This document shows, one piece after another, positions 14,088 through 19,702 of a stretch of 19,702 nt of DNA. Below the pieces are notes generated by a model that did no database searches, was not told the origin of the DNA, and saw nothing but the letters and a program-made list of their open reading frames with translations. Origin of the DNA: Blautia sp. BIOML-A1. Lineage in GTDB: Bacteria; Bacillota; Clostridia; Lachnospirales; Lachnospiraceae. The DNA lies in contig NZ_WWVR01000043.1 of the NCBI RefSeq assembly GCF_009883055.1, forward strand, positions 1-19,702. The letters are read 5' to 3'. The position numbers and the translations under genes were made by a program. Numbering within the stretch: position 1 is the stretch's first letter; each line of letters starts with the position of its first letter.

Positions 14088-14315
14088 TTATGATCCCTGA
14101 TTCATCATCTTTTGGGAATACGTCCGCATCCTGGACTTTAATTGTTCATCTCTGATGTGGATCGGACGAACCGACACCATATCATCCTTTACAAATATCT
14201 CCAATGTACTGCGACATTTTTTGCACTCCACTTCTGAATCGCTTTGTGCGCTCTTTTCAATAAATGCTCCACATACAGAGCAGTGTACATGCCATTTAAT
14301 AGCACCTGATCCCAT
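14088..14315 (-). CDS. Small zinc-ribbon protein
   Basis: A 75-residue protein with two CxxC pairs (C12/C15 in HCSVCG and C31/C34 in CKKC) separated by 15 residues, the geometry of a zinc ribbon. The C-terminal half is basic (IRDEQLKSRMRTYSQKM). It is short like the Com-type or rubredoxin-fold regulators of mobile elements, but no specific family is recognised. GGAGG lies upstream of ATG 14315 at a normal distance. It follows the YolD-like gene by 234 bases and may share its transcript, ending at the branched structure at 13886-13977. Confidence 0.75.
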   Translation of the reverse strand: MGSGAIKWHVHCSVCGAFIEKSAQSDSEVECKKCRSTLEIFVKDDMVSVRPIHIRDEQLKSRMRTYSQKMMNQGS

Positions 14316-14549
14316 ATAGGCTTCCTCCTTTAAGCAATAAGATATTTCTCCATTTATTACTCAACGGACCAAAGGGAAATCAAATCCGCCTTATGAGCAT
14401 CATGCCATCCATTCCGTAAGTGCCAAAGCTACACGAACAGCACGATTTCTATTCTGATCAGATCTGCTTTGTCGATCTGTGCATCCTTTTTTATCCTTTC
14501 ACCAGCTACCACTCACTCTTTCCGGTATAAAAAATTCCGCTGTGATTAA
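14316..14549. other. Gap between zinc-ribbon and YolD-like genes
   Basis: No gene with a ribosome site was found apart from the AAAGGAGG of the zinc-ribbon gene. A frame without a start codon on the minus strand (about 14395-14490) encodes RNRAVRVALALTEWMA, which reads like a protein tail and may be a decayed gene. No promoter or strong terminator is evident. Confidence 0.35.
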
Positions 14550-14966
14550 TTAACATGATATTTCAATAGTTTCAAATACATCACCAGTCAGATCACAGAT
14601 GTCCTGGATCTGAATCTCGGTATCATCAATCCGTAAGTGGACTGATGGATCAAAAAATTCTACGGTTCCAGATAATGTATGGTACTGACCAATTAATGGA
14701 TTCTTCCATGACTTTTGAAAATAAGTTGCCTGTATCTTCATTCCATATGCCAGGATCCTTAATTTCATATCCAACTCATTTTTCTTTTCCTCAGATAAAT
14801 CTCTTTTTGGTTCGTAAATGATTTCCTGTTGCCGGATCGTTTCATCCAGTCCGCGAAGTGCCGCAAATGGAGCAAACTGTTTTGCCCTGCGTCCTACATC
14901 CATGGGATGTCTCCTGGAAACCGGTCTTGGTAAATATAAATACGGTTGATATGCACTTGCCAGCAC
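14550..14966 (-). CDS. YolD-like protein
   Basis: A 138-residue protein with the YolD core: GRRAKQFAPFAALRGLDETI and EIIYEPKRDLSEE, then a beta-rich C-terminal part. YolD-like proteins pair with Y-family polymerases (UvrX/YqjW) in Bacillus and Clostridia and are thought to assist in translesion synthesis. The polymerase gene ends 14 bases upstream. AGGAGG (14975-14980) is 8 bases from GTG 14966, which is preferred to the GTG at 14973-14975 that overlaps this ribosome site. Transcription probably starts at the promoter at 16435-16463. Confidence 0.85.
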   Translation of the reverse strand: MLASAYQPYLYLPRPVSRRHPMDVGRRAKQFAPFAALRGLDETIRQQEIIYEPKRDLSEEKKNELDMKLRILAYGMKIQATYFQKSWKNPLIGQYHTLSGTVEFFDPSVHLRIDDTEIQIQDICDLTGDVFETIEISC

Positions 14967-14980
14967 TTTTTGCACCTCCT

Positions 14981-16255
14981 CTAAGCACGGTGACCGCCAA
15001 TCTGTTCGTTGCGTTCTCTATAAGTAGAACACTCTAGCAGGTTGGATCCCCGCATGATCGCATTCTTTCCATAACGCTGCTTTACATTCAATACTGCTTC
15101 CTGTAAATGCCGTTCCTTATCGGTCTGTTTAGGATCATCAAACAGGCTGTACTGCACATAACTTTCAGGAGCAACCCTGTTCGCACACACCTCGATTCTT
15201 CGGATTCCGGTATATCTGTCCGCAATCCTGAGATATAAATCTTCCACTGCATCTATGATCTTTTTGGAACTGTTACTCCCTCTTTCGAGTTTTACAGTTC
15301 CTTTGGATGCCTCATGTTCATACCTGTGGTCGTATGCGATCCATAAGGTGATAGAACTTGTCACCAGTCCCTTTTCAAACAGATCCAGGATCAGGTTGTC
15401 TGTCATTTCCCTTACGATCACAAGTGCTTCTTCGAAAGAATAGTTTCGCATCAGCACCTGGCCATTTGAAAGGCTGTGTTCCTCCGAATGATAGTTCTTG
15501 ATGTCGCTCATCCGGCATGTTTCATAGCCCCATGCATGATCAATCAACAGCTCTGCATCAATCCCAAACATCTTATACAGCCAGTCTTCGGATCTTAAAG
15601 AAGCCATTGCGATATCGCCCATCGTATGAATCCCGTAACCGGCCAGTTTTTTTTCAGTCCGGGATCCAATCCTCCAGAAGTCACTTAATGGTTTATGATT
15701 CCATAGCTGCTCTCTGTAAGAGAATTCATCCAGGATTCCAATATGGTCATCCACATGCTTTGCTACGATATCCATTGCGATCTTAGCAAGATACAGATTG
15801 GTTCCCACTCCTGCAGTTGCGGTGATACCCGTTTCCTCCATGACCGCCTGTATAAGCTTTACCGCCATTTCTTTTGCAGTGAGATGATAAAACTGCAGAT
15901 AATTGGTCACATCAATAAAACATTCATCGACACTGTACACATGGATATCTTCTTTTGAAACATACCGCAGATAGATTCCATAGATCTTTGCGGAATAATC
16001 CATGTACAGCTGCATCCTTGGCATAGCTGTAATGTACTTCACACAATCCGGTATCTCATGGATCCGACATCGGTTCTTGATGCCAAGAGCCTTCATTGCC
16101 GGAGTGATTGCCAGACAGATTGTTGACTTTGATCTGGTCGGATCTGCAACAACCAGGTTTGCTTTAAACGGATCCAGCCCACGTTCTACGCATTCCACAG
16201 AAGCATAAAAGGACTTTAGATCAATACAGATAATAGAAGTCCGATCCTGACTCAC
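14981..16255 (-). CDS. Y-family DNA polymerase (UvrX/DinB-like, translesion)
   Basis: A 424-residue error-prone polymerase. The first catalytic Asp is in CIDLKSFYASVE, the palm pair is the DE in VYSVDECFIDV, and the HhH region follows (DFWRIGSRTEKKLAGYGIHTMGDI). A little-finger domain precedes the tail. It bypasses DNA lesions and raises mutation. The frame is open to 16360; GTG 16255 has the best ribosome site (GGAGGTG) and starts just before the family N-terminus (VSQDRTSIICID). ATG 16270, 8 bases after GAGG, is a good alternative. Its promoter carries palindromes shared with the divergent XRE gene, so repression by that protein is likely. Confidence 0.93.
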   Translation of the reverse strand: MSQDRTSIICIDLKSFYASVECVERGLDPFKANLVVADPTRSKSTICLAITPAMKALGIKNRCRIHEIPDCVKYITAMPRMQLYMDYSAKIYGIYLRYVSKEDIHVYSVDECFIDVTNYLQFYHLTAKEMAVKLIQAVMEETGITATAGVGTNLYLAKIAMDIVAKHVDDHIGILDEFSYREQLWNHKPLSDFWRIGSRTEKKLAGYGIHTMGDIAMASLRSEDWLYKMFGIDAELLIDHAWGYETCRMSDIKNYHSEEHSLSNGQVLMRNYSFEEALVIVREMTDNLILDLFEKGLVTSSITLWIAYDHRYEHEASKGTVKLERGSNSSKKIIDAVEDLYLRIADRYTGIRRIEVCANRVAPESYVQYSLFDDPKQTDKERHLQEAVLNVKQRYGKNAIMRGSNLLECSTYRERNEQIGGHRA

Positions 16256-16372
16256 ATTGCCACCTCCCATACGTCTTTCCTCTTTTTGTAACATGTATCC
16301 CATTTTGACTATCAATGACTGTCTATCCTTCCTGTTTTCTTCAAAATACAGGAAATTCATTTCACATATCCA

Positions 16373-16401
16373 TTGACAAAAGAGGAAATATTGTGTATCT
16401 T
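16373..16401 (+). promoter_or_regulatory. Likely promoter of the XRE/ImmA operon
   Basis: TTGACA (16373-16378), 17-base spacer, TATCTT (16396-16401). A GGAAA-N4-TTTCC box (16405-16418) begins four bases downstream of the -10, over the expected start of transcription. The leader to ATG 16557 would be about 150 bases. Confidence 0.6.
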
Positions 16402-16434
16402 ATAGGAAAGATGTTTCCCTTATCTGTAATTCAC

Positions 16435-16463
16435 ATTATAGGAGAGATATTTCCCTTTGTCAA
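16435..16463 (-). promoter_or_regulatory. Consensus promoter of the polymerase operon with operator in spacer
   Basis: Minus-strand TTGACA (16463-16458), 17 bases, TATAAT (16440-16435): perfect consensus. The box at 16441-16454 fills 14 of the 17 spacer bases, so bound protein would block RNA polymerase. Confidence 0.88.
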
Positions 16464-16556
16464 GATTAATTTTTATTTTTAAGGAAACACATTTCCCGTT
16501 TTGCCTTGAAGCGGCTAATGAAACTTATAAGACAGGGCTTAGAAAGAGGTATGTTT

Positions 16557-16976
16557 ATGACATTCGGTGAAAAAGTAAGATCATTAAGAAAAGAAAAAAA
16601 GATGAGTCAGCAGGAACTGGCCAGTATGGTTGGTGTTTCATATAGGACTATTCGATCCTGGGAAGTAGAAGGACGTTTTCCAAAACAAAATGTTCTGTAT
16701 CAGAAACTGGCAGATGCATTACAGTGTGACGTTTCTTATCTCATGAGTGAGAATGAAGCTTTTATCACAGAAGCATCCGAACAGTTTGGTAACCGTGGTG
16801 CCAGACAGGCTCAGCAGATTCTGGAACAGGCTGCAGCTATGTTTGCCGGTGGATCACTGACAGACGAAGATAAAATAGCTTTTATGGATGAGATCCAGAG
16901 CCTTTATCTGGATTCCAAAAGACGTGCAAAGAAATTTACACCGAAAAAATATCTGAAAAACCAAGAGGAAAAATAA
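16557..16976 (+). CDS. XRE-family repressor (ImmR-like)
   Basis: A 139-residue regulator. The N-terminal helix-turn-helix (about 1-62) reads MTFGEKVRSLRKEKKMSQQE, LASMVGVSYRTIRSWEVEGR. A C-terminal helical part follows (EQFGNRGARQAQQILEQAAA, EDKIAFMDEIQSLY), likely for dimerisation. AGAGGT 6 bases before ATG 16557 sets the start; the frame is open to a TTG at 16506 and an ATG lies at 16551. The gene is divergent from the polymerase and followed by an ImmA-like protease, the arrangement of ImmR/ImmA switches, in which the protease inactivates the repressor. The DNA sites are probably the palindromes upstream. Confidence 0.9.
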   Translation: MTFGEKVRSLRKEKKMSQQELASMVGVSYRTIRSWEVEGRFPKQNVLYQKLADALQCDVSYLMSENEAFITEASEQFGNRGARQAQQILEQAAAMFAGGSLTDEDKIAFMDEIQSLYLDSKRRAKKFTPKKYLKNQEEK

Positions 16977-17067
16977 TAGAAGGCGGGATTATTGTACACC
17001 TAATCTGTTACCTTATAGTTACAAGGATATTTCTGCCCTTTTATTTTTTACTTTTGAGGTGATTTAT

Positions 17068-17583
17068 TTGAGAAACACTTACATATATACAGAAACAAAG
17101 AAATTAATCAAGAAATATGGAACCCGAGATCCATTTGAGATCATGGATCAGATGAACATTGTTGTCGGGGAAACTTCCAGATATAAGACACTGAAAGGAT
17201 ATTGTTTTATGAGCTGCAAGACGATCTATGTCATGATCAGTAGTTTCCTTTCAGAAGAAGAAAAGATGATTGTTGCCGCCCATGAATTAGGGCATATCAT
17301 TCTGCATCGTTCCCAGCTGAAAATGGCTCCGATGCAAGATGATACCCTCTACAATATGACGGATAATACAGAATATCAGGCCAATCTGTTTGCTGCCGAT
17401 CTGCTGATTGAAGATGAAGACATTGAAGAGATGGTTCAGAACGAAGACCTGGATTATTTCGGACTCTGCAGTTCATTGAATGCGACTCCGGAACTCATGA
17501 GCTTTAAATTATACAGCCTGACAAAACGAGGCCAGGCTTATCATATGCCGATGGAGATTCAGAGTAATTTCCTGGCAAAATAA
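17068..17583 (+). CDS. ImmA/IrrE-type metallopeptidase
   Basis: A 171-residue protein with the zinc motif HELGH (72-76) and a downstream Glu in TEYQANLFAADLL (E102) as probable third ligand: the COG2856/ImmA fold. ImmA and IrrE cleave a partner XRE repressor; the partner here should be the protein encoded 91 bases upstream. GAGGTG, 6 bases away, points to TTG 17068 rather than the GTG at 17059, which overlaps it. No obvious second domain is present. It and the XRE gene probably form one transcript that continues into the CpXC fragment. Confidence 0.92.
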   Translation: MRNTYIYTETKKLIKKYGTRDPFEIMDQMNIVVGETSRYKTLKGYCFMSCKTIYVMISSFLSEEEKMIVAAHELGHIILHRSQLKMAPMQDDTLYNMTDNTEYQANLFAADLLIEDEDIEEMVQNEDLDYFGLCSSLNATPELMSFKLYSLTKRGQAYHMPMEIQSNFLAK

Positions 17584-17648
17584 TAAAGGATAAGTGTATT
17601 CTACAATAAGAAAACTATAGATTTATCTCACTGAAAGGGGGATTATTT

Positions 17649-17765
17649 ATGTCAAAACATCATATAGAAAAGGTAACCTGCCCTTCCTGCCATCATGAGG
17701 GAGATTTTGAAGTCTGGGACAGCATTAGCTATATATTTATCTATATATTCCTGCTGTGTAGTTGA
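17649..17765 (+). pseudogene. CpXC-domain protein, truncated after about 26 residues
   Basis: ATG 17649, preceded by AAAGGGGG, starts MSKHHIEKVTCPSCHHEGDF and continues EVWDSI, the opening of a CpXC-domain protein with a zinc-binding CPSC pair. After Ile26 the sequence turns into SYIFIYIFLLCSS and stops at 17763-17765, unlike the family (expected about 150 residues or more). The foreign part is the reverse strand of the YcxB-like gene, so the gene is broken at about 17722-17730. Confidence 0.7.
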
Positions 17766-18773
17766 AGCATTTATATCATCTATTCCATCTGCATTTCTTA
17801 AGAACCGAAGAACCAGAATATTTTCTTCTTTATACAGTCTATACGATGGTTTATCTAACCACACAGGAGTTTTAACTATCACGGTTCCATTACTATTATA
17901 ATGTTCTGAATCTTCATTTAACATGGTCACAAATATCCCCAATGCCATTGTTAGCACTACAATTATTCCGACTGCCCATAAAAAAATTCTTTTCAATAAA
18001 GATTTCTTTTTGTTCTTCTTTATTGTCCTAGACAAAACACACGTCCATATAATATTCAAACATTGTAGAATTAAAAATTGTATGATAGGAACTGTTCTTA
18101 TAAACCATAAACGAAAAATCTCTCCATTTGATAAAGGATATCCGATTTTAATGCCAGTATATATCAATGAAACAATAATAGTAATCATCGTAACAACCAC
18201 CAATGCCTTCATTTTAAAAGACATTTTATTTTCCGTTTCTAACTGTTCTGTTTCTATATCTTGAATAAAACTTCTAAGCAACAGTAATTCATTTTCAGAT
18301 AGAACATTTTTATTGATCAATATAACTTTATTGTCTTTACGAACCAAATAAATATGATTTTCAATCTCTCCCTTATTAACAAATGAACTCCAATAATTAT
18401 GTGTAGCTCCAGCCTGTGTGACTATATCCACACCTTCTTTTGAAAACACATATTTTCGCTCATTATTCATTTTCTGTTTTTCTTTATTTATGATTGCTCT
18501 CATAAATACTTTTTGTAATTTTTCTACACTTAAACCTATTGCAGCAAATCCAATACTTAACAATAAAAATATCCATGCAAATAATATATGAAACAAGTAT
18601 GAATAAAATGCTAAAGAAAAGATATAAAAAGCACCCACCAAAGTTGTACCTTTGATTACTCTATTAGTCTTTATAGTTTTTAACGAACTAAGATGCATTA
18701 AAATATTGTTTACTTCTTCGTCTATATTTAAGTGATATATAATTTTCTGATCATGAAATTCTTCAACTACCAT
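17652..18773 (-). CDS. YcxB-like membrane protein, 3' end probably altered
   Basis: A 373-residue protein with an N-terminal helical hairpin (about 45-85), a YcxB-like domain (KYVFSKEGVDIVTQ, THNYWSSFVNKGEIENHIYL, NKVILINKNVLSENEL), then three further helices (about 190-300) and an extracellular C-terminal part with VWLDKPSYRLYKEENILVLR, similar to many Lachnospiraceae surface proteins. The last 29 or so residues (AVPDFKISLMMAGRAGYLF...) are the reverse complement of the broken CpXC gene, so the native C-terminus is lost or replaced. ATG 18773 has GGGAG upstream and overlaps the preceding fragment by 11 bases. The function is unknown. Confidence 0.7.
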   Translation of the reverse strand: MVVEEFHDQKIIYHLNIDEEVNNILMHLSSLKTIKTNRVIKGTTLVGAFYIFSLAFYSYLFHILFAWIFLLLSIGFAAIGLSVEKLQKVFMRAIINKEKQKMNNERKYVFSKEGVDIVTQAGATHNYWSSFVNKGEIENHIYLVRKDNKVILINKNVLSENELLLLRSFIQDIETEQLETENKMSFKMKALVVVTMITIIVSLIYTGIKIGYPLSNGEIFRLWFIRTVPIIQFLILQCLNIIWTCVLSRTIKKNKKKSLLKRIFLWAVGIIVVLTMALGIFVTMLNEDSEHYNSNGTVIVKTPVWLDKPSYRLYKEENILVLRFLRNADGIDDINASTTQQEYIDKYIANAVPDFKISLMMAGRAGYLFYMMF

Positions 18774-19092
18774 TCTTGATTTCTCCCTTCACACGATACT
18801 GATATTCCGGGACATTGTTTCTATCCTCTTTCCGGATTTCATTCCCTAAATATTGAAAACTCCCATCTTCTTTGAATTTCACTGTTAAATCATGCGTAAT
18901 AAGAGCATCATCACAGATAACCATGTCGCATACTGCATTTACCGTTAATGTAACCGTACCATCTGGATTTTCTCTTACTTCCACCACCTCCGGCACAGAA
19001 GTCCCAAAAAAGTTAGGGGCATAATTACCACATCCCAACGGTGCCCATGCATACATTTTTGCTTCTTCATCAAATTCCGATTTGCACTTCAA
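18763..19092 (-). pseudogene. DUF6070-like protein, C-terminal fragment
   Basis: The minus-strand frame ending at 18763 encodes LKCKSEFDEEAKMYAWAPLG, CGNYAPNFFGTSVPEVVEVR, then VNAVCDMVICDDALITHDL and NVPEYQYRVKG, a beta-rich module I associate with the C-terminus of DUF6070-type lipoproteins of Clostridia. The only usable start is a TTG at 19092 with no ribosome site. An in-frame stop lies 6 codons further upstream. No signal peptide is present, so a large N-terminal part is missing. It overlaps the YcxB-like start, typical of an original operon. Confidence 0.6.
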
Positions 19093-19122
19093 ATCGTTTT
19101 CTTTATTCTATCATAGCATCCA

Positions 19123-19521
19123 TTATTCCGCCATCAGTCTTTCGAACCAGGTATCCATGACAATGATAAACTGGCCTGCTCCTGGCAATTCTTGTAGCAT
19201 TTCGTCAAGAGTTTTCTGTTTCACATATTTCTGCACATACACCCAACAGGCAATGCTACTGGCTTCTGATACAATGTCAGCTATGGTTTTGCGTATAAGC
19301 TCTTCAAATTCAGTAATTTCTTCTTTTGGGACAACATCATACAGGGTTGGTGCCTGATGACTTAATTTTACTCCATTTTCATTTGCATCTTTAAGCAGAT
19401 TCTTAACTTTTTCTCTTGAATTCTCCGGTACTTTCATGTACTTCCACATAAATGCTACCACATCAGATGGTGTGTCTTTTTTTAGTGGTGGTAACTGAAT
19501 ATAATCATTGTTTTCACTCAT
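19123..19521 (-). CDS. Hypothetical protein, unrecognised
   Basis: A 132-residue soluble, mostly helical, acidic protein (SENNDYIQLPPLKKDTPSDV, VAFMWKYMKVPENSREKVKN, IADIVSEASSIACWVYVQKY). No family was recognised. GAGGAG lies 9 bases before ATG 19521 and 3 bases before ATG 19527; the first is preferred on spacing. The ribosome site overlaps the end of the upstream membrane-protein gene, so the two are coupled. The downstream fragment is separated by 30 bases. Confidence 0.65.
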   Translation of the reverse strand: MSENNDYIQLPPLKKDTPSDVVAFMWKYMKVPENSREKVKNLLKDANENGVKLSHQAPTLYDVVPKEEITEFEELIRKTIADIVSEASSIACWVYVQKYVKQKTLDEMLQELPGAGQFIIVMDTWFERLMAE

Positions 19522-19534
19522 TTTCATATTCTCC

Positions 19535-19702
19535 TCACGATATAATAAAATCAATAATACGTTCTCTTGTCATGTCCAGTACAGTATCTACGAACACTCC
19601 TGCAAAAAGGATCAGATACAGAATAACACTCAGCGAAAACAGGAATGCAACCTGTACCCAATCATGGTAACAGTATGCAGTCGCTATGATCAATAAAGTG
19701 AA
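19535..19702 (-). CDS. Membrane protein, C-terminal part, cut by window edge
   Basis: The minus strand is open from the window edge to TGA at 19535-19537. It encodes two hydrophobic stretches (FTLLIIATAYCYHDWVQVAF and FLFSLSVILYLILFAGVF) and a polar tail (DTVLDMTRERIIDFIIS). The stop codon is part of the ribosome site of the following gene (TGAGGAGAAT), a sign of an operon. No family was recognised. Confidence 0.65.
   Translation of the reverse strand, partial: FTLLIIATAYCYHDWVQVAFLFSLSVILYLILFAGVFVDTVLDMTRERIIDFIIS

Larger units (their letters stand above)
16351..16496. promoter_or_regulatory. Array of four GGAAA-N4-TTTCC palindromes, candidate repressor operators
   Basis: GGAAATTCATTTCA (16351-16364, weakest), GGAAAGATGTTTCC (16405-16418), GGAGAGATATTTCC (16441-16454) and GGAAACACATTTCC (16483-16496) share a 14-base dyad. 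The last three have an extended ...TTTCCC right edge and two have a TATA left edge. They lie between the divergent polymerase and XRE genes and overlap promoters in both directions. The XRE protein is the natural candidate to bind them. Confidence 0.8.

Noticed and set aside
16351..16496. LexA (SOS) boxes upstream of the Y-family polymerase
   Set aside because: The palindromes are GGAAA-N4-TTTCC, not the Firmicute GAAC-N4-GTTC type; an XRE operator fits better.
1..19702. tRNA or rRNA genes
   Set aside because: No clover-leaf pattern or conserved rRNA stretch was noticed on either strand by eye.

Overview
The window looks like an accessory region of a low-to-moderate GC Firmicute, most likely a gut Lachnospiraceae (Clostridia). 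The evidence is the gene families present: RepA_N-type initiator, YesM/YesN sensing next to a CUT1 sugar transporter, a YolD/Y-family polymerase pair, XRE/ImmA, a YcxB-like protein, TnpV and IS1182. Strong AGGAGG ribosome sites and TTGACA-17-TATAAT promoters agree with this. The assignment rests on family recognition from memory; no database search was run.

Layout. (1) Positions 1-1566: the 5' part of a RepA_N replication initiator gene (minus strand, cut by the window edge), a short lysine-rich tail of a lost upstream gene, and a 5'-truncated IS1182-family transposase on the plus strand whose right end abuts a terminator stem. (2) 1567-9610: an intact minus-strand locus for xylo-oligosaccharide use, in transcription order GH39 beta-xylosidase, YesM-like sensor kinase, YesN/AraC-like response regulator, solute-binding protein and two CUT1 permeases. 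Near-consensus promoters precede the xylosidase and the binding-protein gene. The likely logic is that the kinase/regulator pair senses extracellular sugar and switches on uptake, and the cytoplasmic xylosidase then hydrolyses the imported sugar. (3) 9711-10319: a graveyard holding the 3' end of a group II intron (maturase C-terminus plus domains V/VI) and a frameshifted PC4/YdbC-like gene. (4) 10320-12123: a compact four-gene minus-strand operon (small membrane protein, XRE regulator, DUF3784-like membrane protein, YhfC-type intramembrane protease). Its consensus promoter overlaps a pair of direct repeats that could be the regulator's operator. (5) 12217-14330: remnants of TnpV and of another gene tail, a sigma-70 region-4 protein, a 39-residue micro-ORF, a zinc-ribbon protein, several strong hairpins and a perfect 35-bp direct repeat flanking the sigma-factor module. 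(6) 14550-17765: a Y-family (UvrX-like) DNA polymerase plus YolD-like gene, divergent from an XRE repressor and ImmA-like protease pair. The intergenic space carries four copies of a GGAAA-N4-TTTCC palindrome. The plus-strand operon runs into a broken CpXC-domain gene. (7) 17727-19702: minus-strand YcxB-like membrane protein, a DUF6070-like C-terminal fragment, an unrecognised protein and the tail of a membrane protein cut by the window edge.

Interpretation. Both flanks carry mobile-element functions (replication initiator, sigma-like regulator, XRE/ImmA, TnpV and other fragments), while the sugar locus in between is whole. I infer a mosaic integrative element, or the remains of several, with a carbohydrate-use operon as cargo or as a neighbouring chromosomal island. 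The most distinctive regulatory feature is the XRE/ImmA pair facing an error-prone polymerase operon, with one operator copy filling the spacer of the polymerase's perfect-consensus promoter.
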